NCBI GenBank assembly: GCA_963848495.1
Contig: CAWKDV010000002.1
Location: 744,001-808,000 of the forward strand
Source: JAICJR01 sp963848495
GTDB lineage: Bacteria > Actinomycetota > Thermoleophilia > Solirubrobacterales > Thermoleophilaceae
Reading direction: 5' to 3'
DNA length: 64,000 nucleotides
Shown here in pieces: positions 1 through 6,948 of this stretch. Both the position numbers and the translations under genes were made by a program. Under the pieces are notes generated by a model. That model saw only the letters and a program-made list of their open reading frames with translations, was not told the origin of the DNA and did no database searches. Each line of letters opens with the position of its first letter. Positions within the stretch are counted from its first letter, which is position 1.

Positions 1-729
1 GAGCAGGCGCCGGAAGAGGCGCCCGAGGAGACGGCACCCGCCGAGGAGCCGCAGGCCGAGGCCGCCCCCGAGGAGGAGGCAGCCGCAGAAACGCCTGCCC
101 CCGCCGCGGAGGAGGAGCCCGCCGTGGAAGAGGAGCCGGCCGCGGAGGAGGAGCCCACCGTGGAAGAGGAGCCGGCCGCGGAGGAGGAGCCCGCTGCGGA
201 GGAGGAGCCCGCCGCCGAGGCGGCCCCCGCTGCTGCGGCGCCGGCTGTCGAGGAGGAGCCCGCGGAGGTGCTTCATCCGAAGGAGGCTCGCCGCCGCAAG
301 CGCTCCGCCCACGAGGGCGAGGCGCGGCCGTCGCGTACGCCCGAGGAGCGCGCCGCCGAGCGCGCCGAGGCTCGGCGTTCTCGCGCCGTCGTGCGCCGCC
401 GCTACCGCGAGCGCCAGAAGGCCAAGGATGCGGCCGCGCCCAAGCAGCCCGCGCCCCAGGTCGAGGCCAAGGAGCACGGCCCGGGCCGGCCGCGCGTGCG
501 CCAGGGCGTCGTCGTCTCGGCCAAGCCGGACAAGACGATCACCGTGCGCATCGACGTCGCGCGCCGCCACCGCGCCTACAAGAAGATCGTGCGCGAGTCC
601 TCCACGCTGCATGCCCACGACGAGCGCAACGAGGCCGGCGAGGGCGACACGGTGCGCGTGATCGAGTCGCGGCCGCTCAGCCGCACCAAGCGCTGGCGGC
701 TGGTCGAGGTCCTGGAGCGTGCCCGATGA
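1..729 (+). CDS. rpsQ: 30S ribosomal protein S17 with long N-terminal extension (5' partial)
   Basis: The frame is open from base 1, so the true start lies upstream. Visible residues 1 to about 95 are Ala/Glu/Pro-rich and acidic, including six EEEPAA-type hexapeptides. About 60 strongly basic Arg/Lys-rich residues follow, and the last 80 residues are a normal S17 OB fold (RQGVVVSAKPDKTITVRID, then a YKKIVRESS block). S17 binds 16S rRNA early in 30S assembly. Most bacterial S17 proteins are 80-100 residues, so at least 160 extra residues are present. L29 is usually just upstream; nothing here looks like L29, but the cut prevents a firm statement. A 160-bp gap separates this gene from rplN, unusual inside the S10 operon. 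Confidence 0.93.
   Translation, partial: EQAPEEAPEETAPAEEPQAEAAPEEEAAAETPAPAAEEEPAVEEEPAAEEEPTVEEEPAAEEEPAAEEEPAAEAAPAAAAPAVEEEPAEVLHPKEARRRKRSAHEGEARPSRTPEERAAERAEARRSRAVVRRRYRERQKAKDAAAPKQPAPQVEAKEHGPGRPRVRQGVVVSAKPDKTITVRIDVARRHRAYKKIVRESSTLHAHDERNEAGEGDTVRVIESRPLSRTKRWRLVEVLERAR
109..216 (+). repeat. 18-bp tandem repeat encoding EEEPAA hexapeptides
   Basis: Six consecutive in-frame 18-bp units encode EEEPAV, EEEPAA, EEEPTV, EEEPAA, EEEPAA and EEEPAA. The units differ at synonymous positions (gaa/gag, ccc/ccg, gcc/gcg), so the repeat is not freshly duplicated. It forms the acidic part of the S17 extension. Copy number could vary between strains by slippage. Confidence 0.85.
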
Positions 730-742
730 CGACCTCCACTCA

Positions 743-872
743 CTTCACCGGCACTTGCGCGGCTGCGAACTCTGCGCCTGGAGGCGTCCTCGGTCGCGCG
801 AATAGCGCTGCTATTCGCCGCTCCCTGCGTCCTTGCCAGGCTTGGTTCTCGCTCGCCCAAGCACCGGCGAAG
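743..872 (+). repeat. Palindromic structured element, copy 1 (between rpsQ and rplN)
   Basis: The 160-bp gap is almost wholly one nested inverted repeat. The outer arms 743-757 and 858-872 pair at 12 of 15 positions. GCCTGG (776-781) faces CCAGGC (836-841). The tip is a perfect 9-bp stem, GCGAATAGC (798-806) with GCTATTCGC (810-818), around a 3-nt loop. Blocks GGCGTCCTCGG (783-793) and CCCTGCGTCCTTG (823-835) flank the tip stem and recur exactly, on the other strand, near 58.5 kb. Being inside an operon it must be transcribed. It could be an RNA element, a regulatory leader for rplN, or a REP/MITE-like repeat; I do not recognise the family. Confidence 0.7.
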
Positions 873-889
873 CTCGCGGAGGCCGTCCG

Positions 890-1258
890 ATGATCCAGGC
901 TGAGACCAGACTCAAGGTCGCCGACAACACCGGCGCGCGCGAGATCCTGTGCATCCGCGTCAGCGGTGGCTCGCGCCGCCGCTACGCTGGAGTCGGCGAC
1001 ATCATCGTCGGCACCGTCAAGCAGGCCATCCCGCACGGGTCGGTCAAGAAGGGCGAGGTGGTGCAGGCGGTGGTCGTGCGGACGAAGAAGGAGTTCGGCC
1101 GCGAGGACGGCACCTACATCGCCTTCGACGAGAACGCTGCCGTCCTGATCGACCCGCAGAACAACCCGCGCGGCACCCGCATCTTCGGCCCGGTGGCCAG
1201 GGAGTTGCGCGAGAGGAACTTCATGAAGATCGTGAGCCTCGCGCCAGAGGTTCTCTAA
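890..1258 (+). CDS. rplN: 50S ribosomal protein L14
   Basis: Encodes 122 residues, the usual L14 length, opening MIQAETRLKVADNTGA and ending with the conserved RELRERNFMKIVSLAPEVL-type tail. L14 sits at the subunit interface of the 50S particle. An earlier in-frame start exists, but ATG 890 matches the family and has GGAGG at 878-882, seven bases away. The 3' end overlaps the rplX start (TAATG). Confidence 0.97.
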   Translation: MIQAETRLKVADNTGAREILCIRVSGGSRRRYAGVGDIIVGTVKQAIPHGSVKKGEVVQAVVVRTKKEFGREDGTYIAFDENAAVLIDPQNNPRGTRIFGPVARELRERNFMKIVSLAPEVL

Positions 1259-1590
1259 TGGCACTCAAGATCCGCAAAGACGACACAGTGATCGTGATCT
1301 CCGGCAAGTCAAAGGGCCGGAAGGGTCGCGTGCTGCGCGTCGACCCGAAGAACGAGCGGGTCTATGTGGAGGGCGCCAACATCGTCAAGCGCCACCAGCG
1401 CCCCCGCACGCTGCGCGACACACAGCGCGGCGGCGAGATCGGCGGAGTGATCGAGAAGGAGGGTCCGATCCACATCAGCAACGTGATGCTGGTGGACCCG
1501 AAGGGCGGCAAGGCCACCCGCGTGCGGGTCACGCGCGACGGCGGACGGCGCGTGCGCGTGGCCGCGAAGTCCGGGGAGGCCATCGACTGA
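1258..1590 (+). CDS. rplX: 50S ribosomal protein L24
   Basis: A 110-residue protein with the KOW motif near its N terminus (KDDTVIVISGKSKGRKGRV) and the L24 pattern NIVKRHQRP. It is an assembly initiator that binds the 5' part of 23S rRNA. ATG overlaps the rplN stop, and its own stop overlaps the rplE start (ATGA), so translation is probably coupled across all three genes. Confidence 0.97.
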   Translation: MALKIRKDDTVIVISGKSKGRKGRVLRVDPKNERVYVEGANIVKRHQRPRTLRDTQRGGEIGGVIEKEGPIHISNVMLVDPKGGKATRVRVTRDGGRRVRVAAKSGEAID

Positions 1591-2369
1591 TGGCCGTAGC
1601 CGAGCCCAAGATCAACCCTCGCCTCAAGGCGCGCTACTACGAGGCGATCCGTCCTCAGCTCCAGGAGCGCTTCCGCTACACGAGCATCATGCAGGCCCCG
1701 CGCATCCAGAAGATCACGCTCAACATGGGCGTGGGCGAGGCCAAGACGGACACCAAGCTCCTCGACGCCGCCGGCGAGCAGCTGGGCACGATCGCCGGGC
1801 AGAAGCCGAACATCCGGCGCGCCCGCAAGTCGATCGCCAGCTTCAAGATCCGTGACGGCATGCCGATCGGCGTGGCGGTCACGCTCCGTGGCGCCCGCAT
1901 GTGGGAGTTCCTCGACCGGCTGATGTCGGTGGCGATCCCTCGCATCCGCGACTTCCGCGGCCTCAACCCGCGCTCGTTCGACGGCCGCGGCAACTACTCG
2001 ATGGGCGTGCGCGAGCAGATCATCTTTCCCGAGATCGACTACGACTCGATCGACCAGGTGCGCGGGCTCGACGTGACGATCACCACCACGGCCGCCTCGG
2101 ACCTGGAGGCCTTCGCGCTGCTCGAGGCGCTCGGGATGCCGTTCGCCCATGAGGGCCGGCCGGGCCAGGACACGGACGCCGCGGAGGCCGCCGAGGAGGA
2201 GAAGCGCAAGGAGGAGGCGCGCGCCAAGGCCGAGGCCGAGAAGGCCGCGCTCGAGCAGCTCAAGGAGGAGAACCCGGACGCCTATGCTCAACCTGCTGCG
2301 GCGGACGGCGACGGCGCGGCGGCAGAAGAGACTGACGAACAGGCCCCCGAGGGGTCAGAGGAGACCTAG
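1590..2369 (+). CDS. rplE: 50S ribosomal protein L5 with charged C-terminal extension
   Basis: Residues 1 to about 186 are a standard L5 (NPRLKARYYEAIRPQLQERF near the start, then KITLNMGVGEA and FPEIDYDSIDQVRGLDVTI). L5 binds 5S rRNA and contacts the P-site tRNA. The family is normally about 180 residues; here roughly 70 more follow, rich in Glu, Lys and Ala and predicted helical, ending in an acidic tail. Together with the S17 extension this suggests lineage-specific charged tails on ribosomal proteins. ATGA overlap with rplX; TAG overlaps the GTG of the next gene. Confidence 0.96.
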   Translation: MAVAEPKINPRLKARYYEAIRPQLQERFRYTSIMQAPRIQKITLNMGVGEAKTDTKLLDAAGEQLGTIAGQKPNIRRARKSIASFKIRDGMPIGVAVTLRGARMWEFLDRLMSVAIPRIRDFRGLNPRSFDGRGNYSMGVREQIIFPEIDYDSIDQVRGLDVTITTTAASDLEAFALLEALGMPFAHEGRPGQDTDAAEAAEEEKRKEEARAKAEAEKAALEQLKEENPDAYAQPAAADGDGAAAEETDEQAPEGSEET

Positions 2370-2554
2370 TGGCGAAGACGTCCCAGGTGGTGCGCCAGCA
2401 GCGCACGCCGAAGTACAAGACGAGGGGTTACCACCGCTGCAAGCGGTGCGGCCGCCCGCGTGCCTACTTCCGCAAGTTCGGCCTCTGCCGGATCTGCCTG
2501 CGCGAGGTGGCGCACGAGGGCTATGTCCCCGGACTCACGAAGTCGAGCTGGTGA
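2369..2554 (+). CDS. rpsN: 30S ribosomal protein S14, zinc-binding type (61 aa)
   Basis: 61 residues, the length of the short type Z S14. Two CxxC pairs (CKRC and CRIC) bind one zinc ion. The long zinc-free paralogue used in zinc limitation is not in this window. Start is GTG 2369, overlapping the TAG of rplE (TAGTG). S14 is a late-assembling protein of the 30S head. Confidence 0.96.
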   Translation: MAKTSQVVRQQRTPKYKTRGYHRCKRCGRPRAYFRKFGLCRICLREVAHEGYVPGLTKSSW

Positions 2555-2558
2555 CGAG

Positions 2559-2957
2559 ATGTCGATGACGGACCCAGTGGCCGACTTCCTCACCCGCATC
2601 CGCAACGGGCTGGAGGCCGACTTCGAGTTCGTGGACATCCCGGCCTCGAAGTTCAAGGTGGAGCTGGCGCGCATCCTGCGCGAACAGGGCTACATCGAGG
2701 ACTACGCCACCGAGCCCGCCCGGGTCGGCGAGACGTTGCGCGTGCGCCTGAAGTACACCGAGAGCCGCGCGCCCGTGATCACCGGGCTCAAGCGCGTGTC
2801 CCGTCCCGGCCGCCGCGAGTACGTCGCCGCCGGCCACGTGCCGCGCGTCTTCGGTGGCATGGGCACGGCGATCATGTCCACCTCGAAGGGCGTCATGACC
2901 GGCCATCAGGCGCGGCACGCGGGCGTCGGCGGCGAGGTCGTCGCCTACGTTTGGTGA
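2559..2957 (+). CDS. rpsH: 30S ribosomal protein S8
   Basis: 132 residues beginning MSMTDPVADFLTRIRN, the family length and N terminus, and ending in the STSKGVMTGHQAR region seen in S8. ATG 2559 was chosen because the MTDP motif follows directly; ATG 2565 is the only serious alternative, and the longer open frame upstream overlaps rpsN. S8 binds the central domain of 16S rRNA and in many bacteria represses spc operon translation; no S8-like mRNA target was identified here. Confidence 0.96.
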   Translation: MSMTDPVADFLTRIRNGLEADFEFVDIPASKFKVELARILREQGYIEDYATEPARVGETLRVRLKYTESRAPVITGLKRVSRPGRREYVAAGHVPRVFGGMGTAIMSTSKGVMTGHQARHAGVGGEVVAYVW

Positions 2958-2961
2958 CCGC

Positions 2962-3495
2962 ATGAGCCGGATCGGAAAGCAGCCCATCCCTGTGCCGAGC
3001 GGCGTGGACGTCACGATCGAGCCCGAGCTCGTGCGCGTGAAGGGCCCGAAGGGCCAGCTCGAGACGCGCGTGTCGCGCGATATGACCGTGCAGCAGGAGG
3101 ACGGCACGATCGTCGTCACCCGGCCCACGGACCGCGGCGAGCACCGCGCCCTGCACGGCCTCACCCGCAGCCTGATCTTCAACATGGTCCACGGCGTCAC
3201 CGAGGGCTACGAGAAGCGCCTTCAGATCCAGGGCGTCGGCTACCGCGCGGCCCTTCAGGGGCGCGACATCGAGCTGTCGGTCGGCTACTCGCATTCGGTG
3301 CAGATCCACGCGCCGGAGGGCATCGAGTTCGAGGTGCCGGTGCCCACGCAGATCGTGGTGCGCGGGATCGACAAGCAGGCCGTCGGGGAGATCGCGGCGC
3401 GCATCCGCAAGGTGCGCCCGCCCGAGCCCTACAAGGGCAAGGGCATCCGCTACGAGGGCGAGTACGTGGCGAGGAAGGTCGGTAAGCGGGCATGA
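2962..3495 (+). CDS. rplF: 50S ribosomal protein L6
   Basis: 177 residues starting MSRIGKQPIPVPSGV, with the conserved C-terminal pattern RKVRPPEPYKGKGIRYEGE. L6 lies near the sarcin-ricin loop and factor-binding site. Its stop overlaps the rplR start (ATGA). Confidence 0.97.
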   Translation: MSRIGKQPIPVPSGVDVTIEPELVRVKGPKGQLETRVSRDMTVQQEDGTIVVTRPTDRGEHRALHGLTRSLIFNMVHGVTEGYEKRLQIQGVGYRAALQGRDIELSVGYSHSVQIHAPEGIEFEVPVPTQIVVRGIDKQAVGEIAARIRKVRPPEPYKGKGIRYEGEYVARKVGKRA

Positions 3496-3845
3496 CTGTC
3501 GCCACCAAGCCGGCTCAGCGCCTCCGCCGCAGGCGGCGCGTGCGCGCCAAGGTGCGCGGCAGCGCCGAGCGGCCGCGGCTGTCGGTGTTCCGCTCGCTGC
3601 GGGGCATCCAGGCTCAGCTCATCGACGACGACAAGGGCCACACGATCGCTGCCGTCACCTGGACCGAGAAGGAGCTCAGCGCGCTGCAGCGCAGCGAGCA
3701 GGCCAAGAAGGCCGGAGCGCTCCTGGCGGCTCGCGCGAAGGAGGCCGGAGTCGGCGCCTGCGTGTTCGACCGCGGCGGCTACCAGTACCACGGCAGGGTC
3801 AAGGCATTGGCGGAGGGCGCGCGCGAGGGCGGCCTCAGCTTCTAA
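3492..3845 (+). CDS. rplR: 50S ribosomal protein L18
   Basis: 117 residues with the L18 patterns RLRRRRRVRAKVRG, RPRLSVFRS and CVFDRGGYQYHGRVKALAEGAREGG. It binds 5S rRNA together with L5 and L25. Overlaps rplF by four bases; 26 bp separate it from rpsE. Confidence 0.97.
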   Translation: MTVATKPAQRLRRRRRVRAKVRGSAERPRLSVFRSLRGIQAQLIDDDKGHTIAAVTWTEKELSALQRSEQAKKAGALLAARAKEAGVGACVFDRGGYQYHGRVKALAEGAREGGLSF

Positions 3846-3871
3846 GGCTTCGATACCCTCGACGAGGATCT

Positions 3872-4477
3872 ATGGCAAGAGACAGAACAGTTAGCCCTGC
3901 GGGCGACCTCCAGGAACGCGTGGTCGAGATCAACCGCGTGGCCAAGGTCGTGAAGGGCGGCCGGCGCTTCTCGTTCACCGCCCTCGTGGTGGTCGGCGAC
4001 GAGCGCTCGGTGGTCGGCGTCGGCTACGGCAAGGCCAACGAGGTGCCGCTGGCGATCCAGAAGGGCGTCGAGCGCGCCAAGAAGAACCTCTTCAAGGTGC
4101 CGATGTACAACACCACGATCCCGCACGAGGTCACCGGCATCTTCGGCGCCGGCAAGGTCTTCCTCAAGCCGGCCTCCGAAGGTACGGGCGTGATCGCCGG
4201 CGGCGGCGTGCGTGCCGTGCTCGAGCTCGCGGGCATCCGCGACGTGCTCTCGAAGTCGCTCGGCAGCCAGAACCCGATCAACCTCGTGAAGGCCACCGTC
4301 ACGGCCCTTCAGATGCTGCGCTCGCCCCAGGAGGTGGCCGAGCTGCGCGGGCTCACCGTCCGCGAGGTGCTCGGCATCCCCGAGCGCGTCAACGGCAACG
4401 GCACCTCGGTCGACGAGTCACCAGTCACCAGTCACGACGAGGCAGCCGAGACGTCCACGGAGGAGGTTTCGGCCTAG
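3872..4477 (+). CDS. rpsE: 30S ribosomal protein S5
   Basis: 201 residues. The N-terminal double-stranded-RNA-binding-like domain carries ERVVEINRVAKVVKGGRRF, and the C-terminal domain carries GVRAVLELAGIRDVLSKSLGS. S5 helps set decoding accuracy. About 30 residues beyond the usual end are Ser/Thr/Glu-rich and include a stretch encoded by (AGTCACC)-type heptamer repeats at 4416-4435. TAG overlaps the GTG of rpmD. Confidence 0.97.
   Translation: MARDRTVSPAGDLQERVVEINRVAKVVKGGRRFSFTALVVVGDERSVVGVGYGKANEVPLAIQKGVERAKKNLFKVPMYNTTIPHEVTGIFGAGKVFLKPASEGTGVIAGGGVRAVLELAGIRDVLSKSLGSQNPINLVKATVTALQMLRSPQEVAELRGLTVREVLGIPERVNGNGTSVDESPVTSHDEAAETSTEEVSA
4416..4435 (+). repeat. AGTCACC heptamer repeat in the rpsE tail
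   Basis: Two full AGTCACC units (4416-4422, 4423-4429) and a six-base third unit (4430-4435) lie in the last 15 codons of rpsE. The same heptamer run occurs at 45617-45637, at the 3' end of another gene. Confidence 0.7.
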
Positions 4478-4656
4478 TGGGAACCCTGCGTATTACCCAG
4501 GTCAAGTCGACCAACGGCGCCAACCCGAAGCAGCGCGGCGCGCTGCGCACGCTCGGGCTCGGCCGCATCGGCAAGACCACGGAGCGCCCCGACGATGCCA
4601 CCGTGCTCGGCGCCGTCCACAGCGTCCGCCACCTCGTCAAGGTCGAGGAGAGCTGA
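4477..4656 (+). CDS. rpmD: 50S ribosomal protein L30
   Basis: A short gene of 59 residues. The translation opens MGTLRITQVKST, continues with a TLGLGRIGKTTERPDD core and ends HSVRHLVKVEES, typical of L30. It starts with GTG overlapping the rpsE stop and ends one base before the rplO ATG. Position between rpsE and rplO is the canonical one. Confidence 0.95.
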   Translation: MGTLRITQVKSTNGANPKQRGALRTLGLGRIGKTTERPDDATVLGAVHSVRHLVKVEES

Positions 4657-4657
4657 G

Positions 4658-5143
4658 ATGGCCGGCGAGATCGGCCTCCACTCGCTGAAGCCCAACCCGG
4701 GCTCGCGGCATCCGCGAAAGCGCGTCGGCCGCGGCGAGGGCTCCGGCACCGGCAAGACCTCCGGCCGCGGCGAGAACGGCGCCGGGTCGCGTTCGGGCTC
4801 GAAGAGCAAGCTCAACTACGAGGGCGGCCAGATGCCCATCCACATGCGGATGCGCAAGCTGCGCGGTCCGCACATGAAGAAGTCGATGCCGTTCGAGAAC
4901 TTCCGCACGCACACGCAGCCGGTCAACCTGCGCGACCTCGAGGCGCGGTTCGACGACGGCGCCGAGGTCACGCCCGAGGCGCTTGTCCAGCGCGGGCTGG
5001 CCACTCGCAAGGGCGTGCCGGTGAAGATCCTCGGTCAGGGCGAGCTCGGCAAGAAGCTGACGGTGAACGCCCACGCGTTCTCGAAGACCGCGCGCGAGAA
5101 GATCGAGTCCGCGGGCGGCGTCTGCAACATCGTCGACCGCTAA
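4658..5143 (+). CDS. rplO: 50S ribosomal protein L15
   Basis: 161 residues from ATG 4658 (MAGEIGLHSLKPNPGSRHP), with the glycine/arginine-rich KRVGRGEGSGTGKTSGRG stretch typical of L15 and the C-terminal AREKIESAGG motif. A longer in-frame extension upstream would overlap rpmD and is not supported. L15 is a late 50S assembly protein. Confidence 0.96.
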   Translation: MAGEIGLHSLKPNPGSRHPRKRVGRGEGSGTGKTSGRGENGAGSRSGSKSKLNYEGGQMPIHMRMRKLRGPHMKKSMPFENFRTHTQPVNLRDLEARFDDGAEVTPEALVQRGLATRKGVPVKILGQGELGKKLTVNAHAFSKTAREKIESAGGVCNIVDR

Positions 5144-5153
5144 GCTCGGTCCA

Positions 5154-6425
5154 GTGCTCGGCACGTTCGTCAACGCCTTCCGGATCGGTGACCTCCGGAA
5201 GAAGATCGCGTTCACGGCCGCGATGCTGGCGCTCTACCGGCTGGGCGCCTACATTCCCGCCCCGGGGATCAACCTCGACGCGATCAAGTCGATCAACCAG
5301 CAGTTCTCCGGCTCGAACGTGCTGGGCTTCCTCAATCTGTTCTCGGGCGGCAGCCTGTCCCGCTTCGCCATCTTCGCGCTCGGGATCATGCCCTACATCA
5401 CCGCGTCGATCATCCTGCAGCTGCTGCAGGTGGTCGTCCCGTCCCTCGAGAAGCTCAAGAACGAGGGCGAGATCGGCCAGCAGAAGATCACGCAGTACAC
5501 GCGTTACCTGACGGTCGGCCTGGCGCTGGCGCAGTCGATCGGCTACGTCTTCCTCTTCCGGAGCTTCACCTCCACCGGCAGCGCCAGCATCATCAAGAAC
5601 TTCAACTTCGGGTCGGTGATGCTGATCGTGATCACGCTCACCGCCGGCACCGTGCTTGTCATGTGGCTGGGCGAGCTGATCACCCAGCGCGGCATCGGCA
5701 ACGGGATCTCGCTGATGATCTTCGCCAGCATCGTCGCGCGTATCCCGCACGGCCTCACCGCCTACTGGCACAACCCCGACCAGGTCTTCAAGGTGATGAT
5801 GCCGCTGATCGCCATCGGGGTGATCGCGGCGATCGTGTTCATCCAGGAGGGCCAGCGCCGCATCCCGGTGCAGTACGCCAAGCGCGTCGTCGGGCGGCGG
5901 ATGTCGGGCGGCGGCTCGACCTATCTGCCGCTGCGGGTGAACATGGCCGGCGTGATCCCCGTGATCTTCGCGGCGTCGCTGATGGCGTTCCCGCCGACGA
6001 TCGGCGAGCTCATCCACAGCAAGGCGGCGCGCGACTTCTCGGTCTTCTTCAGCCCGAACGGCACCGCCTACATCATCGGCGAGTCGATCCTGATCATCCT
6101 CTTCACCTACTTCTACACGGCCGTCACGTTCAACCCCGTCGAGCAGGCCGACAACCTGAAGAAGTACGGCGGCTTCATCCCAGGGGTGAGGCCAGGCAGA
6201 CCGACAGCCGAATATCTCGACCGTATCCTGGCGAGGCTGACCTTCCCCGGTTCGCTCTACCTGGCGGCGGTGGCGGCCCTGCCAACGGTCCTGATCAACC
6301 AGACGAGCGCGAACTTCTTCTTCGGCGGCACCTCGATCCTGATCGTGGTCGGCGTTGCGCTGGACACGATGAAACAGCTCGAGGCGCAGCTCATGATGCG
6401 CAACTACGAGGGCTTCTTGAAGTAA
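5154..6425 (+). CDS. secY: Protein translocase subunit SecY
   Basis: 423 residues, ten predicted membrane helices, starting with GTG (MLGTFVNAFRIGDLRKKI). The second-helix plug region reads FSGGSLSRFAIFALGIMPYITASII, and the C-terminal loops carry KKYGGFIPGVRPGRPTAEYL, both diagnostic. It forms the Sec channel in the cytoplasmic membrane with SecE and SecG. It closes the first half of the spc block; a long palindrome follows instead of adk. Confidence 0.97.
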   Translation: MLGTFVNAFRIGDLRKKIAFTAAMLALYRLGAYIPAPGINLDAIKSINQQFSGSNVLGFLNLFSGGSLSRFAIFALGIMPYITASIILQLLQVVVPSLEKLKNEGEIGQQKITQYTRYLTVGLALAQSIGYVFLFRSFTSTGSASIIKNFNFGSVMLIVITLTAGTVLVMWLGELITQRGIGNGISLMIFASIVARIPHGLTAYWHNPDQVFKVMMPLIAIGVIAAIVFIQEGQRRIPVQYAKRVVGRRMSGGGSTYLPLRVNMAGVIPVIFAASLMAFPPTIGELIHSKAARDFSVFFSPNGTAYIIGESILIILFTYFYTAVTFNPVEQADNLKKYGGFIPGVRPGRPTAEYLDRILARLTFPGSLYLAAVAALPTVLINQTSANFFFGGTSILIVVGVALDTMKQLEAQLMMRNYEGFLK

Positions 6426-6442
6426 CGCCGGCGCCGGCTTTG

Positions 6443-6525
6443 GCCGGTGCTCGGGTAGTCCCTCCCTCGGGTACAGGGCTTCGCCCCTCAGATAGCCCCT
6501 CGGTAGGGACCACCCGAGCACCGGC
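6443..6525. repeat. Long perfect-stem palindrome downstream of secY
   Basis: Arms 6443-6463 and 6505-6525 are complementary at 20 of 21 positions (one A opposite C), enclosing 41 bases that contain a second small hairpin (GGGC TTC GCCC). It lies between secY (plus) and a minus-strand VOC pseudogene, so it could serve as a bidirectional terminator, although no T-run follows. Alternatively it is a palindromic intergenic repeat. It shares no obvious blocks with the 743-872 element. Confidence 0.7.
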
Positions 6526-6585
6526 TCCCAGCGTGGGCGGTGGATGATCCCCTCTTGCTGCTGGTTGGGAATTCGCTGGGGCGAG

Positions 6586-6948
6586 CTACGGGCGGTGCGC
6601 TATCGCCACTGGGTTGCCGTCCGGGTCGGCCAGATAGGCCACACGCTCGCCCCAGGGCATGTCTTCGGCGGGCTTCATGACCGGCGCTGCCAGTTCGGCG
6701 ATGGTGGCGTCGACGTAGGTGACGTAGACCCACAGCTCGAAGCGGGGGCTCTCCCCGAGGGTGAAGTCGAGCTGCTGCTCGGGCCAGTCGCGTTTGGCGA
6801 TTCCGAGGCGTGAGGCGGCGAGGTGCATGCCGACTTAGCCGGGATCGTCGTCCTCGGGGAAGCGGTAGTCCTCCTCGAAGCCGAGCTGCGAGTAGAAGCT
6901 CAGCGACCGGTGGAGATCGGACACGTAGATGACGGGAAAGCTCGTCAT
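6586..6948 (-). pseudogene. VOC/glyoxalase-fold protein interrupted by an in-frame TAA
   Basis: Reading from ATG 6948 gives MTSFPVIYVSDLHRSLSFYS...FPEDDDPG, then TAA at 6837-6835, then VGMHLAASRLGIAKR and the rest of the fold ending YLADPDGNPVAIAHRP, all in one frame. The two halves together are about 120 residues, the full length of a single-domain VOC protein. The second half lacks a plausible independent start signal. A one-base change of a Tyr codon to TAA would explain it. The start overlaps the stop of the histidine phosphatase gene (ATGA), so the pair was translationally coupled. Recent mutation, sequencing error and read-through are all possible. Confidence 0.8.

Noticed and set aside
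4416..4435. CRISPR-like repeats (AGTCACC units)
   Set aside because: Units are 7 bp, directly adjacent, without spacers, and partly coding.
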